Shown: in pieces, positions 1-12,499 of the stretch
How the letters are laid out: each line of letters opens with the position of its first letter
How positions within the stretch are numbered: position 1 is the stretch's first letter
DNA from: Sepiola atlantica
Taxonomy: Eukaryota; Mollusca; Cephalopoda; Sepiida; Sepiolidae
Length of the DNA stretch: 64,000 bases
Direction: 5' to 3'
Assembly: GCA_963556195.1 (NCBI GenBank)
Contig: CAUVYP010001198.1
Location: forward strand, 310,001-374,000
Position numbers and translations under genes: made by a program
Notes under the pieces: model-generated
Databases searched by the model: none
What the model saw: only the letters and a program-made list of their open reading frames with translations
Told to the model about the DNA's origin: nothing

Positions 1-29
1 AAACTGAATACGCAAAACATCAACAAAAT
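1..29. repeat. Partial monomer at left edge
   Basis: These 29 bases are the right end of a monomer cut by the window boundary. They match unit positions 158-186, so the array continues to the left. Confidence 0.95.
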
Positions 30-588
30 TTAGCGCGTTTTAAAGTTGATATCGCTTTTGTTAATAACTTCCACATTTATTCGAATTGTGCCACGAAACT
101 TTGCAGACATTCGCGGAGACAGATTTACTACTGAAGTATTAAGTTTCTAGAAGTGCAGCTCTTGTACTGCCAGGGATATGTCGATACAAACTGAATACGC
201 AAAACATCAACAAAATTTAGCGCGTTTTAAAGTTGATATCGCTTTTGTTAATAACTTCCACATTTATTCTAATTGTACCACGAAACTTTGCAGACAGTCG
301 CGGAAAGGCCGCTTCAACTGAAGTACTAAGTTTCAGAAGTGCAGCTCTTGTACTGCCGGAGATATGTCGATACAAACTGAATACGCAAAACATCAACAAA
401 ATTTAGCGCGTTTTAAAGTGGATATCGCTTTTGTTAATAACTTCCACATTTATTCGAATTGTGCCACGAAACTTTGCAGACAGTCGCGGAGACATGTTTT
501 CTACTGAAGTACCAAGTTCCAGAAGTGCAGCTTTTGTACTGCCGGAGATATGTCGATACAAACTGAATACGCAAAACATGAACAACAT
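30..588. repeat. Three monomers, left fragment of a larger unit
   Basis: The units start at 30 (187 bp, XbaI type), 217 and 403. The first two resemble those at 3195 and 3382: 30 and 3195 share the unusual GACATTCGCGG, and 217 and 3382 both have an AAGGCC-type window ending CTTCAAC. The third starts with the GTGGATATC variant also seen at 5057, 8779, 14548, 18269, 22735 and 33524. These look like pieces of the ancestral order of types described among the findings. Confidence 0.7.
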
Positions 589-1891
589 TTAGCGCGTTTT
601 AAAGTTCATATCGCTTTTGTTAATAACTTCCACATTTATTCGAATTCTGCCACGAAACTTTGCAGACAGTCGCGGAGACAGATTTACTACTGAAGTACCA
701 AGTTTCAGAAGTGCAGCTCTTGTACTGCCGGAGATATGTCGATACAAACTGAATACGCAAAACATCAACAAAATTTAGCGCGTTTTAAAGTTGATATCGC
801 TTTTGTTAATAACTTCCACATTTATTCGAATTCTGCCACGAAACTTTGCAGACAGTCGCGGAGACATATTGTCTACTGAAGTACCAAGTTTAAGCAGTGC
901 AGCTCTTGTACTGCAGGAGATATGTCGATACAAACTGAATACGCAAAACATCAACAAAATTTAGCGCGTTTTAAAGTTGATATCGCTTTTGTTAATAACT
1001 TCCACATTTATTCGAATTGTGCCACGAAACTTTGCAGACAGTCGCGGAGACATGTTTTCTACTGAAGTACCAAGTTCCAGAAGTGCAGCTTTTGTACTGC
1101 CGGAGATATGTCGATACAAACTGAATACGCAAAACATGAACAAAATTTAGCGCGTTTTAAAGTTGATATCGCTTTTGTTAAAAACTTCCACATTTATTCG
1201 AATTGTGCCACGAAACTTTGCAGACAGTCGCGGAGACAGATTTACTACTGAAGTACTAAGTTTCTAGAAGTGCAGCTCTTGTACTGCCAGAGATATGTCG
1301 ATACAAACTGAATACGCAAAACATCAACAAAATTTAGCGCGTTTTAAAGTTGATATCGCTTTTGTTAATAACTTCCACATTTATTCGAATTGTACCACCA
1401 AACTTTGCAGACAGTCGCGGATAGGCCTTTTCTACTAAAGTACCAAGTTTCAGAAGTGCAGCTCTTGTACTGCCGGAGATATGTCGATACAAACTGAATA
1501 CGCAAAACATCAACAAAATTCAGCGCGTTTTAAAGTTGATATCGCTTTTGTTAATAACTTCCACATTTATTCGAATTGTGCCACGAAACTTTGCAGACCG
1601 TCGCGGAGTACTGTTTTCTACTGAAGTACCAAGTTTCAGAAGTGCAGCTTTTGTACTGCCGGAGATATGTCGATACAAACTGAATACGCAAAACATCAAC
1701 AAAATTTAGCGCGTTTTAAAGTTGATATCGCTTTTGTTAATAACTTCCACATTTATTCGAATTGTGCCACGAAACTTTGAGGACAGTCGCGGAGACATGT
1801 TTTCTACTGAAGTACCAAGTTACAGAAGTGCAGCTTTGGTACTGCCGGAGATATGTCGATACAAACTGAATACGCAAAACATGAACAACAT
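589..1891. repeat. Higher-order repeat, 7-mer, copy 1 (1303 bp)
   Basis: Seven monomers (starting at 589, 775, 961, 1147, 1334, 1520 and 1706) recur in the same order 1303 bp downstream. The shared private marks are CATGAACAACATTT just before the unit, GAATTCTGCC in the first two monomers, CAACAAAATTCAGCG before the sixth, and TTTGAGGACAG in the seventh. Six units are 186 bp and the XbaI unit is 187 bp, which gives the 1303 bp period. Confidence 0.9.
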
Positions 1892-3194
1892 TTAGCGCGT
1901 TTTAAAGTTCATATCGCTTTTGTTAATAACTTCCACATTTATTCGAATTCTGCCACGAAACTTTGCAGACAGTCGCGGAGACAGATTTACTACTGAAGTA
2001 CCAAGTTTCAGAAGTGCAGCTCTTGTACTGCCGGAGATATGTCGATACAAACTGAATACGCAAAACATCAACAAAATTTAGCGGGTTTTAAAGTTGATAT
2101 CGCTTTTGTTAATAACTTCCACATTTATTCGAATTCTGCCACGAAACTTTGCAGACAGTCGCGGAGACATATTGTCTACTGAAGTACCAAGTTTAAGCAG
2201 TGCAGCTCTTGTACTGCCGGAGATATGTCGATACAAACTGAATACGCAAAACATCAACAAAATTTAGCGCGTTTTAAAGTTGATATCGCTTTTGTTAATA
2301 ACTTCCACATTTATTCGAATTGTGCCACGAAACTTTGCAGACAGTCGCGGAGACATGTTTTCTACTGAAGTACCAAGTTCCAGAAGTGCAGCTTTTGTAC
2401 TGCCGGAGATATGTCGATACAAACTGAATACGCAAAACATGAACAAAATTTAGCGCGTTTTAAAGTTGATATCGCTTTTGTTAAAAACTTCCACATTTAT
2501 TCGAATTGTGCCACGAAACTTTGCAGACAGTCGCGGAGACAGATTTACTACTGAAGTACTAAGTTTCTAGAAGTGCAGCTCTTGTACTGCCAGAGATATG
2601 TCGATACAAACTGAATACGCAAAACATCAACAAAATTTAGGGCGTTTTAAAGTTGATATCGCTTTTGTTAATAACTTCCACATTTATTCGAATTGTACCA
2701 CCAAACTTTGCAGACAGTCGCGGATAGGCCTTTTCTACTAAAGTACCAAGTTTCAGAAGTGCAGCTCTTGTACTGCCGGAGATATGTCGATACAAACTGA
2801 ATACGCAAAACATCAACAAAATTCAGCGCGTTTTAAAGTTGATATCGCTTTTGTTAATAACTTCCACATTTATTCGAATTGTGCCACGAAACTTTGCAGA
2901 CCGTCGCGGAGTACTGTTTACTACTGAAGTACCAAGTTTCAGAAATGCAGCTTTTGTACTGCCGGAGATATGTCGATACAAACTGAATACGCAAAACATC
3001 AACAAAATTTAGCGCGTTTTAAAGTTGATATCGCTTTTGTTAATAACTTCCACATTTATTCGAATTGTGCCACGAAACTTTGAGGACAGTCGCGAGGACA
3101 TGTTTTCTACTGAAGTACCAAGTTACAGAAGTGCAGCTTTTGTACTGCCGGAGATATGTCGATACAAACTGAATACGCAAGACATGAACAAAAT
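1892..3194. repeat. Higher-order repeat, 7-mer, copy 2 (1303 bp)
   Basis: This is the second copy of the 7-mer, with monomer starts at 1892, 2078, 2264, 2450, 2637, 2823 and 3009. Few changes separate the copies. Examples are GCGAGGACATG for GCGGAGACATG in the last monomer, and GAAATGCAG for GAAGTGCAG in the sixth. The first base after this copy begins a different series, so the 7-mer runs for two copies only. Confidence 0.88.
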
Positions 3195-5986
3195 TTAGCG
3201 CGTTTTAAAGTTGATATCGCTTTTGTTAATAACTTCCACATTTATTCGAATTGTGCCACGAAACTTTGCCGACATTCGCGGAGACAGATTTACTACTGAA
3301 GTAATAAGTTTCTAGAAGTGCAGCTCTTGTACTGCCAGAGATATGTCGATACAAACTGAATACGCAAAACATCAACAAAATTTAGCGCGTTTTAAAGTTG
3401 ATATCGCTTTTGTTAATAACTTCCACATTTATTCGAATTGTGCCACTAAACTTTGCAGACAGTCGCGGGAAGGCCTCTTCAACTGAAGTACCAAGTTTCA
3501 GAAGTGCAGCTCTTGTACTGCCGGAGATATGTCGATACAAACTGAATACGCAAAACATCAACAAAATTTAGCGCGTTTTAAAGTTGATATCGCTTTTGTT
3601 AATAACTTCCACATTTATTCGAATTGTGCCACGAAACTTTGCAGACAGTCGCGGAGAACTGTTTTCTACTGAAGTACTAAGTTTCAGAAGTGCAGCTTTT
3701 GTACTGCCGGAGATATGTCGATACAAACTGAATACGCAAAACATCAACAAAATTTAGCGCGTTTTAAAGTTGATATCGCTTTTGTTAATAACTTCCACAT
3801 TTATTCGAATTGTGCCACGAAACTTTGCAGACCGTCGCGGAGTACTGTTTTCTACTGAAGTACCAAGTTTCAGAAGTGCAGCTTTTGTACTGCCGGAGAT
3901 ATGTCGATACAAACTGAATACGCAAAACATCAACAAAATTTAGCGCGTTTTAAAGTTGATATCGCTTTTGTTAATAACTTCCACATTTATTCGAATTGTA
4001 CCACGAAACTTTGCAGACAGTCGCGGATAGGCCTTTTCTACTGAAGTACCAAATTTCAGAAGTGCAGCTCTTGTACTGCCGGAGATATGTCGATACAAAC
4101 TGAATACGCAAAACATCAACAAAATTTAGCGCGTTTTAAAGTTGATATCGCTTTTGTTAATAACTTCAATATTTATTCGAATTGTACCACGAAACTTTGC
4201 AGACAGTCGCGGATAAGCCTTTTCTACTGAAGTACCAAGTTTCAGAAGTGCAGCTCTTGTACTGCCGGAGATATGTCGATACAAACTGAATACGCAAAAC
4301 ATCAATAAAATTTAGCGCGTTTTAAAGTTGATATCGCTTTTGTTAATAACTTCCACATTTATTCGAATTGTGCCACGAAACTTTGCAGACAGTCGCGGAG
4401 ACATGTTTTCGACTGAAGTACCAAGTTCCAGAAGTGCAGCTTTTGTACTGCCGGAGATATGTCGATACAAACTGAATACGCAAAATATGAACAAAATTTA
4501 GCGCGTTTTAAAGTTGATATCGCTTTTGTTAAAAACTTCCACATTTATTCGAATTGTGCCACGAAACTTTGCAGACAGTCGCGGAGACAGATTTACTACT
4601 GAAGTACTAAGTTTCTAGAAGTGCAGCTCTTGTACTGCCAGAGATATGTCGATACAAACTGAATACGCAAAACATCAACAAAATTTAGCGCGTTTTAAAG
4701 TTGATATCGCTTTTGTAAATAACTTCCACATTTATTCGAATTGTACCACGAAACTTTGCAGACAGTCGCGGAAAAGCCTCTTCAACTAGAGTACCAAGTT
4801 TCAGAAGTGCAGCTCTTGTACTGCCGGAGATATGTCGATACAAACTGAATACGCAAAACATCAACAAAATTTAGCGCGTTTTAAGGTTGAAATCGCTTTT
4901 GTTTATAACTTCCACATTTATTCGAATTGTGCCACGAAACTTTGCAGACAGTCGCGGAGACAGATTTTCTACTGAGGTACCAAGTTTCAGAAGTGCAGCT
5001 CTTGTACTGCAGGATATATGTCGATACAAACTTAATACGCAAAACATCAACAAAATTTAGCGCGTTTAAAAGTGGATATCGCTTTTGTTAATAACTTCCA
5101 CATTTATTCGAATTGTGCCACGAAACTTTGCAGACAGTCCCGGAGATCTGTTTTCTACTGAAGTACCAAGTTTCAGAAGTGCAGCTTTTGTACTGCCGGA
5201 GATATGTCGATACAAACTGAATACGCAAAACATGAACAACATTTAGCGCGTTTTAAAGTTGATATCGCTTTTGTTAATAACTTCCACATTTATTCGAATT
5301 CTGCCACGAAACTTTGCAGACAGTCGCGGAGACAGATTTACTACTAGAGTACCAAGTTTCAGAAGTGCAGCTCTTGTACTGCCGGAGATATGTCGATACA
5401 AACTGAATACGCAAAACATCAACAAAATTTAGCGCGTTTTAAAGTTGATATCGCTTTTGTTAATAACTTCCACATTTATTCGAATTGTGCCACGAAACTT
5501 TGCAGACAGTCGCGGAGACATGTTTGCTACTGAAGTAGCAAGTTTCAGCAGTGCAGCTCTTGTACTGCCGGAGATATGTCGATACAAACTGAATACGCAA
5601 AACATCAACAAAATTTAGTCCGTTTTAAAGTTGATATCGCTTTTGTTAATAACTTCCACATTTATTCGAATTGTACCACGAAACTTTGCAGACAGTCGCA
5701 GAGAATTGTTTTCTACTGAAGTACTAAGTTTCAGAAGTGCAGCTTTTGTACTGCCGGAGATATGTCGATACAAACTGAATACGCAAAACATCAACAAAAT
5801 TTAGCGCGTTTTAAAGTTGATATCGCTTTTGTTAATAACTTCCACATTTATTCGAATTGTACCACGAAACTTTGCAGACAGTTGCGGATAGGCCTTTTCT
5901 ACTAAAGTACCAAGTTTCAGAAGTGCAGCTCTTGTACTGCCGGAGATATGTCGATACAAACTGAATACGCAAAACATCAACAAAAT
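2450..5986. repeat. Large duplicated unit, 19 monomers, copy 1 (3537 bp)
   Basis: The unit begins in the second 7-mer copy with the XbaI monomer at 2450 and runs to 5986. Monomer by monomer it matches 5987-9708: 2637 with 6174, 2823 with 6360, 3382 with 6919, 4312 with 8035, 4685 with 8408, 5243 with 8965, and 5801 with 9523. It contains the string XbaI type, AAGGCC type, GTTTATAAC type, GTGGATATC type and EcoRI type at 4498-5428. It overlaps the 7-mer block because duplications here are nested. Confidence 0.85.
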
Positions 5987-6173
5987 TTAGCGCGTTTTAA
6001 AGTTTATATCGCTTTTGTTAATAACTTCCACATTTATTCGAATTGTGCCACGAAACTTTGCAGACAGTCGCGGAGACAGATTTACTACTGAAGTACTAAG
6101 TTTCTAGAAGTGCAGCTCTTGTACTGCCAGAGATATGTCGATACAAACTGAATACGCAAAACATCAACAAAAT
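5987..6173. other. Hybrid monomer at a duplication junction
   Basis: The left part carries GTTTATATCGC and GTTAATAAC, as in the monomers at 9709, 10825, 12686 and 15478. The right part has the CAGATTTAC window, XbaI site and 187 bp length of the 2450 type, which itself has GTTGATATC and GTTAAAAAC. The switch must lie between about 6025 and 6066. This is the monomer expected where an unequal exchange joined the end of one 19-mer to the start of the next. Confidence 0.75.
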
Positions 6174-8593
6174 TTAGCGCGTTTTAAAGTTGATATCGCT
6201 TTTGTTAATAACTTCCACATTTATTCGAATTGTACCACCAAACTTTGCAGACAGTCGCGGATAGGCCTTTTCTACTAAAGTACCAAGTTTCAGAAGTGCA
6301 GCTCTTGTACTGCCGGAGATATGTCGATACAAACTGAATACGCAAAACATCAACAAAATTCAGCGCGTTTTAAAGTTGATATCGCTTTTGTTAATAACTT
6401 CCACATTTATTCGAATTGTGCCACGAAACTTTGCAGACCGTCGCGGAGTACTGTTTACTACTGAAGTACCAAGTTTCAGAAATGCAGCTTTTGTACTGCC
6501 GGAGATATGTCGATACAAACTGAATACGCAAAACATCAACAAAATTTAGCGCGTTTTAAAGTTGATATCGCTTTTGTTAATAACTTCCACATTTATTCGA
6601 ATTGTGCCACGAAACTTTGAGGACAGTCGCGAGGACATGTTTTCTACTGAAGTACCAAGTTACAGAAGTGCAGCTTTTGTACTGCCGGAGATATGTCGAT
6701 ACAAATTGAATACGCAAAACATGAACAAAATTTAGCGCGTTTTAAAGTTGATATCGCTTTTGTTAATAACTTCCACATTTATTCGAATTGTGCCACGAAA
6801 CTTTGCCGACATTCGCGGAGACAGATTTACTACTGAAGTAATAAGTTTCTTGAAGTGCAGCTCTTGTACTGCCAGAGATATGTCGATACAAACTGAATAC
6901 GCAAAACATCAACAAAATTTAGCGCGTTTTAAAGTTGATATCGCTTTTGTTAATAACTTCCACATTTATTCGAATTGTGCCACTAAACTTTGCAGACAGT
7001 CGCGGGAAGGCCTCTTCAACTGAAGTACCAAGTTTCAGAAGTGCAGCTCTTGTACTGCCGGAGATATGTCGATACAAACTGAATACGCAAAACATCAACA
7101 AAATTTAGCGCGTTTTAAAGTTGATATCGCTTTTGTTAATAACTTCCACATTTATTCGAATTGTGCCACGAAACTTTGCAGACAGTCGCGGAGAACTGTT
7201 TTCTACTGAAGTACTAAGTTTCAGAAGTGCAGCTTTTGTACTGCCGGAGATATGTCGATACAAACTGAATACGCAAAACATCAACAAAATTTAGCGCGTT
7301 TTAAAGTTGATATCGCTTTTGTTAATAACTTCCACATTTATTCGAATTTTACCACGAAACTTTGCGGACAGTCGCAGAGAACTGTTTTCTACTGAAGTAC
7401 TAAGTTTCAGAAGTGCAGCTTTTGTACTGCCGGAGATATGTCGATACAAACTGAATACGCAAAACATCAACAAAATTTAGCGCGTTTTAAAGTTGATATC
7501 GCTTTTGTTAATAACTTCCACATTTTTTCGAATTGTGCCACGAAACTTTGCAGACCGTCGCGGAGTACTGTTTTCTACTGAAGTACCAAGTTTCAGAAGT
7601 GCAGCTTTTGTACTGCCGGAGATATGTCGATACAAACTGAATACGCAAAACATCAACAAAATTTAGCGCGTTTTAAAGTTGATATCGCTTTTGTTAATAA
7701 CTTCCACATTTATTCGAATTGTACCACGAAACTTTGCAGACAGTCGCGGATAGGCCTTTTCTACTGAAGTACCAAATTTCAGAAGTGCAGCTCTTGTACT
7801 GCCGGAGATATGTCGATACAAACTGAATACGCAAAACATCAACAAAATTTAGCGCGTTTTAAAGTTGATATCGCTTTTGTTAATAACTTCAATATTTATT
7901 CGAATTGTACCACGAAACTTTGCAGACAGTCGCGGATAAGCCTTTTCTACTGAAGTACCAAGTTTCAGAAGTGCAGCTCTTGTACTGCCGGAGATATGTC
8001 GATACAAACTGAATACGCAAAACATCAATAAAATTTAGCGCGTTTTAAAGTTGATATCGCTTTTGTTAATAACTTCCACATTTATTCGAATTGTGCCACG
8101 AAACTTTGCAGACAGTCGCGGAGACATGTTTTCGACTGAAGTACCAAGTTCCAGAAGTGCAGCTTTTGTACTGCCGGAGATATGTCGATACAAACTGAAT
8201 ACGCAAAATATGAACAAAATTTAGCGCGTTTTAAAGTTGATATCGCTTTTGTTAAAAACTTCCACATTTATTCGAATTGTGCCACGAAACTTTGCAGACA
8301 GTCGCGGAGACAGATTTACTACTGAAGTACTAAGTTTCTAGAAGTGCAGCTCTTGTACTGCCAGAGATATGTCGATACAAACTGAATACGCAAAACATCA
8401 ACAAAATTTAGCGCGTTTTAAAGTTGATATCGCTTTTGTAAATAACTTCCACATTTATTCGAATTGTACCACGAAACTTTGCAGACAGTCGCGGAAAAGC
8501 CTCTTCAACTAGAGTACCAAGTTTCAGAAGTGCAGCTCTTGTACTGCCGGAGATATGTCGATACAAACTGAATACGCAAAACATCAACAAAAT

Positions 8594-8778
8594 TTAGCGC
8601 GTTTTAAGGTTGAAATCGCTTTTGTTTATAACTTCAATATTTATTCGAATTGTACCACGAAATTTGCAGACAGTCGCGGAGACAGATTTTCTACTGAGGT
8701 ACCAAGTTTCAGAAGTGCAGCTCTTGTACTGCAGGATATATGTCGATACAAACTTAATACGCAAAACATCAACAAAAT
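8594..8778. repeat. 185 bp monomer with a conversion-like patch
   Basis: The flanks match the unit at 4871 (GGTTGAAATCGC, GTTTATAAC, and the rare GAGGTACC with a KpnI site). Between about 8635 and 8662 the sequence instead reads CTTCAATATT and GTACC, as in the monomer type seen at 10081. One base is missing at the right edge of the patch, giving CGAAATTTGC for CGAAACTTTGC. The third relative, at 14362, lacks the patch. A short imported tract with a nearby single-base loss fits gene conversion. Confidence 0.7.
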
Positions 8779-9522
8779 TTAGCGCGTTTAAAAGTGGATA
8801 TCGCTTTTGTTAATAACTTCCACATTTATTCGAATTGTGCCACGAAACTTTGCAGACAGTCCCGGAGATCTGTTTTCTACTGAAGTACCAAGTTTCAGAA
8901 GTGCAGCTTTTGTACTGCCGGAGATATGTCGATACAAACTGAATACGCAAAACATGAACAACATTTAGCGCGTTTTAAAGTTGATATCGCTTTTGTTAAT
9001 AACTTCCACATTTATTCGAATTCTGCCACGAAACTTTGCAGACAGTCGCGGAGACAGATTTACTACTAGAGTACCAAGTTTCAGAAGTGCAGCTCTAGTA
9101 CTGCCGGAGATATGTCGATACAAACTGAATACGCAAAACATCAACAAAATTTAGCGCGTTTTAAAGTTGATATCGCTTTTGTTAATAACTTCCACATTTA
9201 TTCGAATTGTGCCACGAAACTTTGCAGACAGTCGCGGAGACATGTTTGCTACTGAAGTACCAAGTTTCAGCAGTGCAGCTCTTGTACTGCCGGAGATATG
9301 TCGATACAAACTGAATACGCAAAACATCAACAAAATTTAGTCCGTTTTAAAGTTGATATCGCTTTTGTTAATAACTTCCACATTTATTCGAATTGTACCA
9401 CGAAACTTTGCAGACAGTCGCAGAGAACTGTTTTCTACTGAAGTACTAAGTTTCAGAAGTGCAGCTTTTGTACTGCCGGAGATATGTCGATACAAACTGA
9501 ATACGCAAAACATCAACAAAAT

Positions 9523-10638
9523 TTAGCGCGTTTTAAAGTTGATATCGCTTTTGTTAATAACTTCCACATTTATTCGAATTGTACCACGAAACTTTGCAGA
9601 CAGTTGCGGATAGGCCTTTTCTACTAAAGTACCAAGTTTCAGAAGTGCAGCTCTTGTACTGCCGGAGATATGTCGATACAAACTGAATACGCAAAACATC
9701 AACAAAATTTAGCGCGTTTTAAAGTTTATATCGCTTTTGTTAATAACTTCCACATTTATTCGAATTGTGCCACGAAACTTTGCAGACCGTCGCGGAGTAC
9801 TCTTTTCTACTGAAGTAGTAAGTTTCAGAAGTGCAGCTTTTGTACTGCCGGAGATATGTCGATACAAACTGAATACGCAAAACATCAACAAAATTTAGCG
9901 CGTTTTAAAGTTGATATCGCTTTTGTTAATAACTTCCACATTTATTCGAATTGTACCACGAAACTTTGCAGACAGTCGCGGATAGGCCTTTTCTACTGAA
10001 GTACCAAATTTCAGAAGTGCAGCTCTTGTACTGCCGGAGATATGTCGATACAAACTGAATACGCAAAACATGAACAAAATTTAGCGCGTTTTAAAGTTGA
10101 TATCGCTTTTGTTAATAACTTCAATATTTATTCGAATTGTACCACGAAACTTTGCAGACAGTCGCGGATAGGCTTTTTCTACTGAAGTACCAAGTTTCAG
10201 AAGTGCAGCTCTTGTACTGCCGGAGATATGTCGATACAAACTGAATACGCAAAACATGAACAAAATTTAGCGCGTTTTAAAGTTGATATCGCTTTTGTTA
10301 ATAACTTCCACATTTATTCGAATTGTGCCACGAAACTTTGCAGACAGTCGCGGAGACATGTATTCAACTGAAGTACCAAGTTTCAGAAGTGCAGCTCTTG
10401 TACTGCCGGAGATATGTCGATACAAACTGAATACGCAAAACATCAACAAAATTTAGCGCGTTTTAAAGTTGATATCGCTTTTGTTAATAACTTCCACATT
10501 TATTCGAATTGTACAACGAAACTTTGCAGACAGTCGCGGATAGGCCTTTTCTACTGAAGTACTAAGTTTCAGAAGTGCAGCTTTTGTACTGCCGGAGATA
10601 TGTCGATACAAACTGAATACGCAAAACATCAACAAAAT
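9523..10638. repeat. 6-mer unit (1116 bp)
   Basis: The monomers start at 9523, 9709, 9895, 10081, 10267 and 10453. The first five (CAGTTGCGGATAGG type; GACCGTCGCGG type; a CAAATTTC type; a CTTCAATATT type; an ACATG type) form a cassette that recurs at 10639, 12500, 15292 and 16408, and in diverged form at 23479. The sixth position varies between occurrences, so the five-monomer group is the true shared module. Confidence 0.8.
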
Positions 10639-12499
10639 TTAGCGCGTTTTAAAGTTGATATCGCTTTTGTTAATAACTTCCACATTTATTCGAATTGTAC
10701 CACGAAACTTTGCAGACAGTTGCGGATAGGCCTTTTCTACTAAAGTACCAAGTTTCAGAAGTGCAGCTCTTGTACTGCCGGAGATATGTCGATACAAACT
10801 GAATACGCAAAACATCAACAAAATTTAGCGCGTTTTAAAGTTTATATCGCTTTTGTTAATAACTTCCACATTTATTCGAATTGTGCCACGAAACTTTGCA
10901 GACCGTCGCGGAGTACTGTTTTCTACTGAAGCAGTAAGTTTCAGAAGTGCAGCTTTTGTACTGCCGGAGATATGTCGATACAAACTGAATACGCAAAACA
11001 TCAACAAAATTTAGCGCGTTTTAAAGTTGATATCGCTTTTGTTAATAACTTCCACATTTATTCGAATTGTACCACAAAACTTTGCAGACAGTCGCGGATA
11101 GGCCTTTTCTACTGAAGTACCAAATTTAAGAAGTGCAGCTCTTGTACTGCCGGAGATATGTAGATACAAACTGAATACGCAAAACATGAACAAAATTTAG
11201 CGCGTTTTAAAGTTGATATCGCTTTTGTTAATAACTTCAATATTTATTCGAATTGTACCACGAAACTTTGCAGACAGTCGCGGATAGGCTTTTTCTACTG
11301 AAGTACCAAGTTTCAGAAGTGCAGCTCTTGTACTGCCGGAGATATGTCGATACAAACTGAATACGCAAAACATGAACAAAATTTAGCGCGTTTTAAAGTT
11401 GATATCGCTTTTGTTAATAACTTCCACATTTATTCGAATTGTGCCACGAAACTTTGCAGACAGTCGCGGAGACATGTTTTCAACTGAAGTACCAAGTTTC
11501 AGAAGTGCAGCTCTTGTACTGCCGGAGATATGTCGATACAAACTGAATACGCAAAACATCAACAAAATTTAGCGCGTTTTAAAGTTGATATCGCTTTTGT
11601 TAAAAACTTCCACATTTATTCGAATTGTGCCACGAAACTTTGCAGACAGTCGCGAAGACAGATTTACTACTGAAGTACTAAGTTTCTAGAAGTGCAGCTC
11701 TTGTACTGCCAGAGATATGTCGATACAAACTGAATACGCAAAACATCAACAAAATTTAGCGCGTTTTAAAGTTGATATCTCTTTTGTTAATAACTTCCAC
11801 ATTTATTCGAATTGTACCACGAAACTTTGCAGACAGTCGCGAATAGGCCTTTTCTACTGAAGTACCAAGTTTCAGAAGTGCAGCTCTTGTACTGCCGGAG
11901 ATATGTCGATACAAACTGAATACGCAAAACATCAACAAAATTTAGCGCGTTTTAAAGTTGATATCTCTTTTGTTAATAACTTCCCCATTTATTCGAATTG
12001 TGCCACGAAACTTTGCAGACAGTCGCGGAGACATGTTTTCTACTGAAGTACCAAGTTCCAGAAGTGCAGCTTTTGTACTGCCGGAGATATGTCGATACAA
12101 ACTGAATACGCAAAATATGAACAAAATTTAGCGCGTTTTAAAGTTGATATCGCTTTTGTTAATAACTTCCACATTTATTCGAATTCTGCCACGAAACTTT
12201 GCAGACAGTCGCGGAGACATGTTTTCTACTGAAGTACCAAGTTCCAGAAGTGCAGCTTTTGTACTGCCGGAGATATGTCGATACAAACTGAATACGCAAA
12301 ATATGAACAAAATTTAGCGCGTTTTAAAGTTGATATCGCTTTTGTTAATAACTTCCACATTTATTCGAATTCTGCCACGAAACTTTGCAGACAGTCGCGG
12401 ATAGGCCTTTTCTACTGAAGTACTAAGTTTCAGAAGTGCAGCTTTTGTACTGCCGGAGATATGTCGATACAAACTGAATACGCAAAACATCAACAAAAT
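10639..12499. repeat. Higher-order repeat, 10-mer, copy 1 (1861 bp)
   Basis: Ten monomers, starting at 10639, recur 1861 bp downstream. Diagnostic private marks shared by both copies are ATGTAGATAC (11159 and 13020), GAAGCAGTAAG in the second monomer, GTCGCGAAGAC in the XbaI monomer, and CTTCCCCATTT in the eighth. One unit is 187 bp. The ninth and tenth monomers share the left-half EcoRI variant with different windows. Confidence 0.85.

Larger units (their letters stand above)
5987..9708. repeat. Large duplicated unit, copy 2 (3722 bp)
   Basis: This second copy matches 2450-5986 with three differences visible by eye. There is one additional monomer (7291-7476, a GAACTG-window unit next to a similar one). 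There is one single-base deletion in the unit at 8594. The first monomer is a hybrid. The two length changes account for the difference between 3537 and 3722 bp. Confidence 0.85.
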
